Shown here: positions 24,723 to 33,095 of the stretch, piece after piece
How the letters are laid out: every line of letters starts with the position of its first letter
Numbering within the stretch: position 1 is the stretch's first letter
Origin: Rhodothermales bacterium
GTDB taxonomy: Bacteria; Bacteroidota; Rhodothermia; Rhodothermales; UBA10348
Length of the DNA stretch: 64,000 nt
Reading direction: 5' to 3'
Assembly: GCA_024711125.1 (NCBI GenBank)
Contig: JANJTM010000054.1
Span: forward strand, 22,501-86,500
Translations under genes and position numbers: made by a program
Notes under the pieces: generated by a model
Told to the model about the DNA's origin: nothing
What the model saw: only the letters and a program-made list of their open reading frames with translations
Database searches by the model: none

Positions 24723-25754
24723 ATGGACATCGCCTGGTACTGGACGGCCCTGATCGCCTTCCTGGTCGTCAATTTCATGCTGGTCTCGGCCTCGGTCCTC
24801 GTGTACGCCGAGCGCAAGGTTTCGGGATACATCCAGAACCGGCCGGGCCCCAACCGTGTCGGCCCGTTCGGTTTCCTTCAGCCGTTCGCCGACGTGGTGA
24901 AGCTGATCCTCAAGGAAAACATCGTCCCGACCGTCGCGAACCCCTTCATCCACTCGCTGGCGCCCTATATCATGGTGCTCATCGCCTTCACGGCGAGCGC
25001 CATGATCCCGCTGGCCCGTGGCGTGGTCGTGGCCGACATGGAGGTGTCGGCGCTCGTGCTGCTCGCGCTGACCTCGATCAGCGTCTACGGCGTGACCCTG
25101 GCCGGCTGGAGCTCCAACTCCAAGTACTCGCTGCTCGGCGGCCTGCGCTCGTCGGCCCAGATGATCTCCTACGAGCTTTCCATGGGGCTCGCCGTGATCT
25201 CGGTGGTCCTCCTCGCCGGTTCGCTCAACCTGTCGACGATCGTCGAGGACCAATCCGGCGGCTGGGGCCTCTTCGGGTGGAACATCTTCCGCAACCCGAT
25301 CGGTGCCATCATTTTCATCGTGACGGCGTTCGCCGAGACCAATCGTACGCCGTTCGACCTGCCGGAGGCGGAGCAGGAACTCGTGGGCGGATACCACACC
25401 GAGTACTCCGGAATGAAGTTCGGCATGTTCTTCCTCGCCGAGTACGTCAACTTTTTCATCGCCTCGTTCGTGATCGTAACGCTCTTCTTCGGCGGCTACA
25501 TGCTTCCGTTCGAGCCGCTGATCCTGCAGGCCGTGCCGTCGCTCGACGGATCGATTCTCCTGGGCCTGCTGCAGGGCTTCACGTTGCTGCTCAAGGCGGG
25601 CTTCTTCGCGTTCACGTTCATCTGGGTGCGCTGGACGCTGCCCCGGTTCAAGTACAACCAGCTCATGACCCTGGGCTGGAAGGTCCTGCTTCCGCTCGCG
25701 ATCGCGAACACCCTGCTCGTGGCCGGCGGCGTCGCCCTCTTCAGCACCTTCTGA
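24723..25754 (+). CDS. nuoH: NADH-quinone oxidoreductase subunit H
   Basis: The 343-residue polytopic subunit (about eight membrane helices) links the quinone site to the proton-pumping arm. Conserved loops are VYAERKVSGYIQNRPGPNRV, then FAETNRTPFDLPEAEQELV and GYHTEYSGMKFG. The ATG at 24723 is used; upstream in-frame sequence overlaps the nuoG end. It is the last nuo gene here: nuoI, J, K, L, M and N do not follow, and rpe begins 83 bases later. The rest of complex I must be elsewhere in the genome. Confidence 0.96.
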   Translation: MDIAWYWTALIAFLVVNFMLVSASVLVYAERKVSGYIQNRPGPNRVGPFGFLQPFADVVKLILKENIVPTVANPFIHSLAPYIMVLIAFTASAMIPLARGVVVADMEVSALVLLALTSISVYGVTLAGWSSNSKYSLLGGLRSSAQMISYELSMGLAVISVVLLAGSLNLSTIVEDQSGGWGLFGWNIFRNPIGAIIFIVTAFAETNRTPFDLPEAEQELVGGYHTEYSGMKFGMFFLAEYVNFFIASFVIVTLFFGGYMLPFEPLILQAVPSLDGSILLGLLQGFTLLLKAGFFAFTFIWVRWTLPRFKYNQLMTLGWKVLLPLAIANTLLVAGGVALFSTF

Positions 25755-25837
25755 TTCGTTCGTTCGCGAGCGGGAGACGGTCGTTTCGCCCTACCTTGGG
25801 TGATCCGAAGCCACCATTCCCTGCCCACGACCGTCCC

Positions 25838-26512
25838 GTGCCCATCCTGGCGCCATCCATCCTGTCGGCTGATTTCGGCCACCTGGAGGAGCACGTCCGC
25901 GAGGCCGTGTCGGCAGGGGCCGAGTGGATCCATGTCGACGTGATGGACGGGCACTTCGTGCCGAACATCACGGTTGGCCCGCTCGTCCTGCGCGCGCTTC
26001 GGCCCGTGGCCGACGACACCGGGGCGCTGCTCGATGTGCACCTCATGATCGAGCAACCGGACCGCTACGTGGACGCCTTTGCCGACGCGGGCGCCGACTT
26101 CATCACGGTCCACGTGGAGACCTGTCCGCATCTCCATCGAACCCTCCAGGCGATCCGGGAGCGCGGCGTGCGGCCGGGGGTCACGTTGAACCCGGGCACC
26201 CCGCTGTCGAGTCTCGACGCCGTACTGGATCAAGTGGACCTCGTCCTCGTGATGTCGGTCAATCCGGGCTTCGGCGGCCAGGAGTACATCGAAGGCTCCA
26301 CCGACCGGATACGGACCCTGCGCGATCGCCTCGACCGCCTGGGCTCCCGTGCGCATATCGAGGTGGACGGCGGCCTGAATCCCGACAACGTGCGCGCGGT
26401 CGTGGAGGCCGGGGCCGACGTGATCGTGGCGGGAAGCGCAGTATTCAAGGGGCGCGGAACGGTGGCTGACAACGTGCGGGCGTTCCGGAGGGGGTGGTCC
26501 AGCGAGGCATGA
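25838..26512 (+). CDS. rpe: Ribulose-phosphate 3-epimerase
   Basis: The 224-residue TIM-barrel enzyme interconverts ribulose 5-phosphate and xylulose 5-phosphate in the pentose phosphate pathway. The signatures are IHVDVMDGHFVPN (His32, Asp34), DVHLMIEQP, MSVNPGFGGQ and VDGGLNPDN, all with catalytic or phosphate-binding residues. A GTG start at 25838 gives VPILAPSIL, matching the family N-terminus; no ATG lies nearby in frame. A TACCTTGG element upstream (25793-25800) could be its promoter. The stop overlaps the following SDR start by 4 bases (ATGA). Confidence 0.95.
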   Translation: MPILAPSILSADFGHLEEHVREAVSAGAEWIHVDVMDGHFVPNITVGPLVLRALRPVADDTGALLDVHLMIEQPDRYVDAFADAGADFITVHVETCPHLHRTLQAIRERGVRPGVTLNPGTPLSSLDAVLDQVDLVLVMSVNPGFGGQEYIEGSTDRIRTLRDRLDRLGSRAHIEVDGGLNPDNVRAVVEAGADVIVAGSAVFKGRGTVADNVRAFRRGWSSEA

Positions 26513-27363
26513 GCATCGAAGAAGGAAGCACCTGCGTCGTGACCGGCGCGAATTCGGGAATCGGAAAGGTGGCGGCCGCCGAGTTCGCCCGCATGGGAGC
26601 CCGCGTGGTCATGGTCTGCAGGAACCGCGAGAAGGGCCGCACCGCGCTCGTGGAGATCTGCCAGGCGACCGGTAATACCCAGGTCGAACTCATGATCGCC
26701 GACCTGTCCGAGATGGAACAGGTCCGGGCCACCGCCGCCCGCATCCGCGACAGGTACCCGCACATCGACGTCCTGCTGAACAACGCCGGGGCCATCCACC
26801 GCCCCAGGCAGGTCACCTCGGACGGCTTCGAGCGCACGTTCGCGCTCAATCACCTCGCGCCGTTCCTGCTTACGCTGGAACTGGAGCCCGTGCTGCGGGC
26901 AAGCGCTCCGTCCCGGATCGTCACCGTGGCGTCGGACGCGCATCGCCGGGGCCGGATCCACTTCGACGACCTGCATCTCGAGCGCAAGTACAGCCCTCTG
27001 CGGGCCTACGCGCAATCCAAGCTGGCCAACGTGCTGTTCGCCCGCGAAATGGCGCGTCGCCTGGAAGGGTCCGGCGTCACGTCGAACGCCGTGCATCCGG
27101 GAGCGGTGGCCACCGGTTTCGGCCGCAACAACCGAGACCTGCTGGCCTGGCTGGTCCGCGTCGGCGCGAGGTTCCTGCGGACGCCCGAAGAAGGGGCCCG
27201 CACGCTCGTCTGGCTCGCCACCGAGGACTCCGTCGAAGGGGCCACGGGTGGCTACTACGTCGACGAGAAACTGCGGAAGCCGTCGAAGGCCGCCCTCGAT
27301 GACGAGGCGGCAACCCGGCTCTGGGACCTCAGCCTCGAGATGACGCGCCCAAGCGCATCGTGA
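26509..27363 (+). CDS. Retinol-dehydrogenase-like short-chain dehydrogenase
   Basis: The 284-residue SDR has T-G-A-N-S-G-I-G near residue 15, NNAG followed by a long spacer, and Y-x-x-x-K (AYAQSKLANVLFA). The pattern NHLAPFLLTLELEPVL, SRIVTVASDAHRRG and NAVHPGAVATGF is characteristic of RDH/WW-oxidoreductase-type SDRs. It probably reduces or oxidises a lipophilic alcohol or ketone using NADP(H), substrate unknown. Translation is likely coupled to rpe (ATGA). A GTG at 26494 with GGAGG before it is an alternative start. Its 3' end overlaps the convergent DegQ-like gene by 35 bases. Confidence 0.85.
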   Translation: MSIEEGSTCVVTGANSGIGKVAAAEFARMGARVVMVCRNREKGRTALVEICQATGNTQVELMIADLSEMEQVRATAARIRDRYPHIDVLLNNAGAIHRPRQVTSDGFERTFALNHLAPFLLTLELEPVLRASAPSRIVTVASDAHRRGRIHFDDLHLERKYSPLRAYAQSKLANVLFAREMARRLEGSGVTSNAVHPGAVATGFGRNNRDLLAWLVRVGARFLRTPEEGARTLVWLATEDSVEGATGGYYVDEKLRKPSKAALDDEAATRLWDLSLEMTRPSAS

Positions 27364-28474
27364 TTTCGCGGCTGCTCCCGTCCCTGATCACGGTGAACCG
27401 CACCCGGTCTCCGGGGCGCAGGTCATACATGCGCAGAAGGATGTCGCTCTGACCGACGATGCGTTCCCCGTCGACCCCGACGATCACGTCGTACGTCTGC
27501 AACCCCGCCTCCTCGGCAGGCGAGCCGGGCTCCACGCTCTCCACGAAGACCCCGCGGGCTTCGGCAAGGCCGAGGGCCTGGGCTACCCGGGCATTCACTT
27601 CGCGCACCTGGAGCCCCGTGTAGTAGTTGCGGTCCACGAAGCCCTTGTCGCGCAATTCCTCCACGATGCGAAGCACCCGCTCGTGGGGAACCGCGAAGCC
27701 GATGCCCACGGAGCCGCCGGCCGGGCTCACGATCGCCGTGTTCACCCCGATGACCTCGCCGAGCGCGTTGAGCAGCGGTCCGCCCGAATTGCCCCTGTTG
27801 ATCGCCGCGTCGGTCTGGATCATGTCCCGGTACACCCTGCCCTCCTGGGGGGCGAGATCGCGGCCGATCGCGGAAACGACCCCGACGGTGACCGTCGGTT
27901 CCGCCGCCTGGAACAGGCCGAACGGGTTTCCCAGCGCGATACACCATTCGCCGACGATCGGCTTGCCCGTCGACGAGAACGACAGGTACGGAAGGGGCGA
28001 ATCGGGTTCGACCTTGAGCAGGGCCAGGTCCGTGGCCGAGTCGCGGCCCACGAGGCGGGCCGGCAACGAACGGCCGTCGGGAAATGCGACCGTGATCTCG
28101 GAGGCTTCACCGGTGACGTGGTCGTTCGTCACGATGTACCCGTCGTCCGACATCACGAACCCGGATCCCATGCTCTGCACCTGGCGCTCCCGCACGCGGG
28201 AGCGCTGTCCGCCGAAGAAGAAATCGAAAAACGGGTCGGCGAACGGATCCCGGTACTGGATGCGCTGCACCACGTTGACCGATACGACGGCGGGCGAGGC
28301 CGCTTCGACGGCACGTGTGATCGCGTTCCGGCGCGACCGCATGATCTCGTCGTTACGCAGCAGTACCGCGGCGGAATCCACACGGGCCGACTCGGCCTGC
28401 TGACGAGACTGGACGTTCTCGGAGCAACCGGCCATCGCGACGACGCAGGCCAGGAGACGCAGGGTTCGGTTCAT
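27329..28474 (-). CDS. DegQ/HtrA-family serine protease, lipoprotein form
   Basis: The 381-residue protein has the trypsin-like triad His119 (TNDHV), Asp149 (ATDLALLKV) and Ser230 (RGNSGGPL). One C-terminal PDZ domain (about 285-375, VFVESVEPGSPAEEAGLQ) follows. The N-terminus reads as a lipoprotein signal (VVAMAGC, Cys17), so it is probably membrane-tethered in the periplasm, where HtrA proteins degrade misfolded envelope proteins. A Phe-rich loop (DPFFDFFFGG, about 80-90) before the protease core is typical of Deg proteins. It has one PDZ domain where DegP has two. Its end overlaps the convergent SDR by 35 bases. Confidence 0.9.
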   Translation of the reverse strand: MNRTLRLLACVVAMAGCSENVQSRQQAESARVDSAAVLLRNDEIMRSRRNAITRAVEAASPAVVSVNVVQRIQYRDPFADPFFDFFFGGQRSRVRERQVQSMGSGFVMSDDGYIVTNDHVTGEASEITVAFPDGRSLPARLVGRDSATDLALLKVEPDSPLPYLSFSSTGKPIVGEWCIALGNPFGLFQAAEPTVTVGVVSAIGRDLAPQEGRVYRDMIQTDAAINRGNSGGPLLNALGEVIGVNTAIVSPAGGSVGIGFAVPHERVLRIVEELRDKGFVDRNYYTGLQVREVNARVAQALGLAEARGVFVESVEPGSPAEEAGLQTYDVIVGVDGERIVGQSDILLRMYDLRPGDRVRFTVIRDGSSREITMRLGASSRG

Positions 28475-28545
28475 CTCGGGATGGCTGGGAAGAGCGCAGG
28501 TACTACGGGGCCGGGGCGAGCGGGTTTCTGACGCTCCGGGCCGAG

Positions 28546-28553
28546 TATCTTCC
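28546..28553 (+). promoter_or_regulatory. Candidate -7 element for the M20 hydrolase
   Basis: TATCTTCC, 20 bases before the start at 28573, fits the recurring TAnnTTcG pattern with one mismatch at the last base. No strong -33 box was found. Confidence 0.3.
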
Positions 28554-28572
28554 GTCCAGCCGCCGCACGAAC

Positions 28573-29802
28573 ATGCCCAAGCGACCCGACATCGACGGTC
28601 CCCGCCTGCTCGCCGACATCGAAACGCTCGCCCGGATCGGCCGAGACCCTTCGACCGGGGGCGTTACGCGCCTCGCATTCAGCGGGGAGGATCGCGCAGG
28701 TCGGGACTTCGTGGCCGGCCTCCTGGCCGAGCTGTCCATGGAAACGCGCTACGACGCGATCGGAAACGCGTTCGCCGTCCGCCCCGGCGCCCGGGAAGGC
28801 ATCGTCCTTGCAGGCTCACACACCGACACCGTGGCGTCCGGCGGTCGTTTCGACGGCGCACTCGGCGTCCTGGCTGCCGTGGCGGCCCTCCGCGCGGTAC
28901 ACGAGGCCGGCATGACCACGGGATGGGGATTGGGCGTGGTCAGCTTCGTGAACGAGGAGGGCGTGCGGTTCATGCCCGACATGATGGGCAGCCTGTACGT
29001 ACGGGGAAGCCTCGACACGGCGTCCGTCCGATCGGTGGTCGGAATCGACGGCATGACGGTCGGCGAGGCCCTCGACCGCTCCGGCATGGCGGGAACGGAT
29101 GACCTGTCTTCTCTCCCTGTTCGCGCCTATCTCGAACTGCACATCGAGCAGGGGCCGGTCTTGGCCGGCGAGGGAATCGACGTGGGTATCGTGACCGGTG
29201 TCCAGGGACTGCGCTGGATGCGGTGCCGGCTCGAGGGTGCGGCGAACCACGCGGGCACCACGCCCATGAGCGGGCGTCGCGACGCCCTGCTGGCCGCGGC
29301 TCTCGTCGCGGTCGAGGCCCGTGCGCTCACCCGCGAAATTCCCGGTCTTCGCGCCACGGTAGGCCAGGTGCGCTGTCTGCCGGGCCTCGTCAACGTCGTA
29401 GCGGGCTCGGCCGAGTGCACGGTGGATCTTCGCCACCCCGAAGCAGGGGAACTCGACCGGGCCTGGCATGCGGCGATCGAGCGATTCCGGGGTGCCTGCA
29501 CCGGCGAAGGCGTAGCGATTGAGGTCGAAGAACTCGCCCACGCCGCGCCCGTGACGTTCGACCCCGGATTGGTATCGGCGCTCGACACCGCCGCCGCCGC
29601 CCGCGGTCTCACCCGGCGACGTCTGCTCTCCGGCGCGGGACACGACGCCCAGATTCTGCAGGGGTTCTGGCCCTCGGCGATGCTCTTCGTGCCCAGCCGG
29701 AACGGCATCAGTCACAGCCCCCTGGAGTATTCGAGCCCCGAGGCCTGCGTGTCCGGTGCCCGGGTGCTGCTCGACGCGATGCTGGCCCTCTCGGCCGACT
29801 GA
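28573..29802 (+). CDS. M20-family N-carbamoyl-L-amino-acid/allantoate amidohydrolase
   Basis: The 409-residue enzyme matches the M20 subgroup containing allantoate amidohydrolase, N-carbamoyl-L-amino-acid hydrolase and beta-ureidopropionase. Metal motifs are visible: GSHTDTV (His83), GGRFDGALGV (Asp94), NEEGVRF (Glu128/Glu129), ELHIEQGP and a C-terminal ISHSPLEYSSPE. A lid/dimer domain lies about 205-320 (NHAGTTPM). These enzymes hydrolyse a carbamoyl or ureido group, releasing ammonia and CO2; the exact substrate cannot be read from sequence. There is no signal peptide, so it is cytoplasmic. No purine or pyrimidine catabolic genes are next to it. It ends 7 bases from the convergent Ctp protease. 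Confidence 0.85.
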   Translation: MPKRPDIDGPRLLADIETLARIGRDPSTGGVTRLAFSGEDRAGRDFVAGLLAELSMETRYDAIGNAFAVRPGAREGIVLAGSHTDTVASGGRFDGALGVLAAVAALRAVHEAGMTTGWGLGVVSFVNEEGVRFMPDMMGSLYVRGSLDTASVRSVVGIDGMTVGEALDRSGMAGTDDLSSLPVRAYLELHIEQGPVLAGEGIDVGIVTGVQGLRWMRCRLEGAANHAGTTPMSGRRDALLAAALVAVEARALTREIPGLRATVGQVRCLPGLVNVVAGSAECTVDLRHPEAGELDRAWHAAIERFRGACTGEGVAIEVEELAHAAPVTFDPGLVSALDTAAAARGLTRRRLLSGAGHDAQILQGFWPSAMLFVPSRNGISHSPLEYSSPEACVSGARVLLDAMLALSAD

Positions 29803-29809
29803 CGGCGCC

Positions 29810-31486
29810 TCAGCGGGGCGCGAGCAGCCTCTGGTGGCGGGCCGGGTCGCGCAGGATCTCGATGGCCGACGTTACGAACGGATCGCCGGTGAGTCCGGCC
29901 CGCACCCGCTCCTCCGGGCCCAGGAGGCGCGCCGAGACCTCCTCCGACAACCGGACCCTGAGCCGGTCGGCTTCCCGGTCGAACGCGAGGTCGCGCTCCG
30001 ACGCCGCGGCGCGCCGGAGCCGCTCGAGCGCCGTGCGCGATTCCGGTCCGAGCCCGTCAGACGCCAGGGATTCGAGCGACTCCTCGAACGGGGTCCGGAA
30101 CGAGAATTTCCGTTCCTGGAGCCAGGTACGGAAACGCGGAAGCACGTCGTCCGGAAGCAGGGGGCGCTGCGCCCGGCTCCAGGCCTCGCGCAATCCGCCG
30201 TCCGTCGCGAGGACTCCTGCAAACAGGAAGAACGCGGCATCCCGCTCCAGGGCCGCCTCGAGAGGTCCGGGACCGGGTCTCGCTCCCGCTTCGGCGGGCG
30301 CGGACCCGTACGCGGATGCGGCGAGATCCGGCTCGATCCCGAATCCCTCCCTCACGACGCGCCCGGCCGCGGTGCGGAATTCCGACCCTGCAGGAACTGC
30401 CTCCTGCCCGGAAGACCGGCGAAAGATGCCGCGCCCGCTCGGAGTGTAGTAGGCCGACATCGTCACCTTGAGCGAGGTGTTGTACGGGAGTTCGTGTACC
30501 GACTGCACGAGGCCCTTCCCGAAACTCGGCTCGCCTATGATCACGGCGCGATCGAAATCCTGGAGCGCGCCGGCGACGATTTCGCTGGCCGACGCGCTCG
30601 CCCGGTCCATCAGGACCACGGTCGGAACCGACGGAATGACGGGGTTGGCCTCGCTGCGGAATACGCGCGTCATGCCGCTCGACCGTCCGCGCGTCGAGAC
30701 CACGGGCGTCCCCTTGGGCAGGAACAGCCCTGCGACTTCGACCGCCTCGGAGACGAGCCCGCCCGGATTGCCCCGCAGGTCCAGGATGACCCCGGTTACC
30801 GGCCCCGACGCCGACAGCTCCTGCCAGGCCTTGGCCAGCTCGCCGGCCGCCCCCTGCCCGAACACGGCGAGCCGCAGCACGACGACGGCAGGATCCTCGG
30901 GGAGTCGACCGGCGAACGGAACCGATTTCTGCTCCGGGGCCTCACGGCGCAACGAGAAGGTCATGGTACCCTCGCCGGCGCGCTCGATATCCACGACGAC
31001 CACCGTGGCCGGCTCGCCGCGCAGCAGCTGCAGGACGTCGGGTATCGACAGGCTGTCCACCGGCTGTCCCGCCACGCGAAGCACGACGTCCCCGGTGCGG
31101 ATACCCTGCCGGTACGCCGTCGTCTCGAACTCCGGTTGGATCACGGTCACACGCCCATCCCGGCGCGAGAGGGCCAGGCCCACGTCGGCAAGCAGTCGGC
31201 GACCCCGGAGATCCATTTCGACGTTGTCGGCCTCGTCGAAGAAATCGGTCCACGGGTCGAGGGTCGACAGCATCGCGTCGAGACCTGTCCGCATGAACCG
31301 CTCGGGATCGACGCGCTGGTGGTACGTTGTCACCAGTTCGGCGTACGCGGCGCCGAAGATCTCGAAGTTCTTGCGCATCAGGTAGAAATCGTCGTCCCGG
31401 GTGCCGGGGGCCGACCCCGAGAGCAACAGGGCCGATGCCACGGCCGAGAGCAGGACGACGACGGATGCGGGGCGGAAGCGGGACAT
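29810..31486 (-). CDS. ctpA: C-terminal processing protease (S41)
   Basis: The 558-residue protein has an N-terminal signal segment, a helical region, a PDZ domain (about 95-180) and an S41 catalytic domain. The serine and lysine of the dyad are Ser299 (SASASEI) and Lys324 (FGKG), 25 residues apart as in Prc. The active-site strand DRASASASEIVAGALQD is conserved. Such proteases trim C-termini of periplasmic proteins and lipoproteins. The C-terminal about 190 residues after the catalytic core are charged and alpha-helical, longer than in minimal CtpA. tatC lies 51 bases upstream on the same strand, so co-transcription is possible. The exact substrate is unknown. Confidence 0.88.
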   Translation of the reverse strand: MSRFRPASVVVLLSAVASALLLSGSAPGTRDDDFYLMRKNFEIFGAAYAELVTTYHQRVDPERFMRTGLDAMLSTLDPWTDFFDEADNVEMDLRGRRLLADVGLALSRRDGRVTVIQPEFETTAYRQGIRTGDVVLRVAGQPVDSLSIPDVLQLLRGEPATVVVVDIERAGEGTMTFSLRREAPEQKSVPFAGRLPEDPAVVVLRLAVFGQGAAGELAKAWQELSASGPVTGVILDLRGNPGGLVSEAVEVAGLFLPKGTPVVSTRGRSSGMTRVFRSEANPVIPSVPTVVLMDRASASASEIVAGALQDFDRAVIIGEPSFGKGLVQSVHELPYNTSLKVTMSAYYTPSGRGIFRRSSGQEAVPAGSEFRTAAGRVVREGFGIEPDLAASAYGSAPAEAGARPGPGPLEAALERDAAFFLFAGVLATDGGLREAWSRAQRPLLPDDVLPRFRTWLQERKFSFRTPFEESLESLASDGLGPESRTALERLRRAAASERDLAFDREADRLRVRLSEEVSARLLGPEERVRAGLTGDPFVTSAIEILRDPARHQRLLAPR

Positions 31487-31537
31487 GGCGGGGCGGTCGG
31501 TGCGATGTCGGTCAGACGCTGCCGCCCGCCCCCGGTT

Positions 31538-32389
31538 CTAGGCCGCCGCGGCCAGCTGCTGTTTCTGCCGGTTGCGCTCGACCCCCTTCGCGATCCAGAT
31601 GGAAAGCTCGTACAGGAAAAAGAGCGGCGTGGCGACGATCATCTGCGAAATCGGATCCGGCGGCGAGAAGATGGCGCCGAGCACGAGGGCGATGATGATC
31701 GCCCAACGCCGGAATTCCCGAAGCCGCTGCGGGGTCGCGATGCCGAGCTTCGCGAGGAAGTAGATCACGACGGGAAGCTCGAACAGAAGGCCGGCGCCGA
31801 GCGACCAGCTCGTCACCATGCTGAAGTATTTCGAAATGTCGAACTCGTTGGCGATCTCGGGCGAAATCGAGTACCCCGCAAAGAACTGCAGCGCGATCGG
31901 CGTCAGGACGAGGTATCCGAAGGCGATTCCGAGCGCGAAGAAGAAGGTGGCGAAGAAGGCCGCGAACCTCGCCCCGCTCTTTTCGTGCGGATAGAGACCC
32001 GGCTCGATGAACCGCCAGAGCTGGTAGACGAAGATCGGGGACCCAAGGATGCCGCCCACGGCGAGCACCGTACCCCAGTCGGCGAAAAACTGGCCCGTGA
32101 TCGTGCGATTCTGCAGCACGAATTCGGTGGCCTCGATGCCGAACAGCCGGTACATGAAGAAGTCAGGCTTCTTCGGTCCCAGCAGCACCTCCTCGAGAAT
32201 CCAGCTGCGAAAGAAGACCGCGGCCACCGTGGTCACGATGAGGCCGGTGAACCCCTTGATGAGCGCCCATCGAAGCTCCTCGAGGTGGTCCAGGAAGCCC
32301 ATCTCCTTCATTCCGGCCTCCGGATCGCCGGGAGGAAGAGCCTTCCTGCCGGAGGAATCGGACGGGCGCAGTCGCCGCAGAAGTCCCAT
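31538..32389 (-). CDS. tatC: Twin-arginine translocase subunit TatC
   Basis: The 283-residue membrane protein has six transmembrane helices and TatC signatures: MGFLDHLEELRWAL near the N-terminus, FIEPGLYPHEKSG, FELPVVIYFLAKLG and SPPDPISQMIVA. TatC recognises twin-arginine signal peptides of folded proteins. The N-terminal 25 residues are a charged cytoplasmic extension. No tatA or tatB gene is adjacent. It probably sits in a transcript with pyrE upstream (22-base gap) and ctpA downstream. Confidence 0.95.
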   Translation of the reverse strand: MGLLRRLRPSDSSGRKALPPGDPEAGMKEMGFLDHLEELRWALIKGFTGLIVTTVAAVFFRSWILEEVLLGPKKPDFFMYRLFGIEATEFVLQNRTITGQFFADWGTVLAVGGILGSPIFVYQLWRFIEPGLYPHEKSGARFAAFFATFFFALGIAFGYLVLTPIALQFFAGYSISPEIANEFDISKYFSMVTSWSLGAGLLFELPVVIYFLAKLGIATPQRLREFRRWAIIIALVLGAIFSPPDPISQMIVATPLFFLYELSIWIAKGVERNRQKQQLAAAA

Positions 32390-32411
32390 GGGTCGTGGAG
32401 GTGCCGGAGGC

Positions 32412-33020
32412 TCAGCAGGAATCGGAGCTTCCCGGTTGGTTGTCGCGCAGGTTCAGGTCGAGCAGCGTGTCGAACCACAGGCCCTGCGCTTCGATCCGGG
32501 CCCGTCCCCCGCTCCACGTGAAGTTGAAGAGGGTCATCAGGCCCACGACTTCGAAGCCGTCGGACCGCAGGAGCCCGGCGGCCCTCAGGGCGCTTCGTCC
32601 GCTGTTCAGGATGTCGTCGAGCACGACGATCGGGCGCGACCGGTCCACGGGCCCTTCCACCAGGCGGCGACGACCGTGCGGCTTGCGTTCTTCCCGGATG
32701 AATCCGCCCCGGAACGGCGGCTGGCCGCCGGACGAAAGCACCGAGCCGACGAGCGCGAACGACCCGAACCCGAGCCCGGCCACCTGGTCGACGCCGCGCG
32801 CCCGAAGCCGCCCCGCCATCATCTCGCCCACTTCCTTGAACAGGCTGCCGTCGAGCATCGCGGCGCGCGTATCCAGGAGCCATCCGATGGGCTGACCCCG
32901 GGGATCGGTGATCAGCTCCTGCTCGCGGCGGACGAGCGCTCGGTCATAGAGTCGCCGCCCGAGGTCGAGAAGCTCGGCGTAGGCAGGGGAATGGGGCGCG
33001 GCGTGGGACATTGATGGCAT
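32412..33020 (-). CDS. pyrE: Orotate phosphoribosyltransferase
   Basis: The 202-residue enzyme joins orotate and PRPP to make OMP. The PRPP motif is PIVVLDDILNSGRSAL, and the catalytic flexible loop is EERKPHGRRRLVEG. These match PyrE more than PyrR or hypoxanthine enzymes. There is an ATG at 33011 as an alternative start to 33020; the first three residues have no effect on the call. pyrF is not nearby, and pyrR lies about 31 kb away. Gene order is pyrE, tatC, ctpA on the minus strand, with glyA starting 75 bases further upstream. Confidence 0.88.
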   Translation of the reverse strand: MPSMSHAAPHSPAYAELLDLGRRLYDRALVRREQELITDPRGQPIGWLLDTRAAMLDGSLFKEVGEMMAGRLRARGVDQVAGLGFGSFALVGSVLSSGGQPPFRGGFIREERKPHGRRRLVEGPVDRSRPIVVLDDILNSGRSALRAAGLLRSDGFEVVGLMTLFNFTWSGGRARIEAQGLWFDTLLDLNLRDNQPGSSDSC

Positions 33021-33095
33021 CTTGACCGGACGGCCGGTCCAGAAAAGTACGGTCGAAAACGCGGATTTCGGCTCCCGGGCGACCGACCTCCCCGG

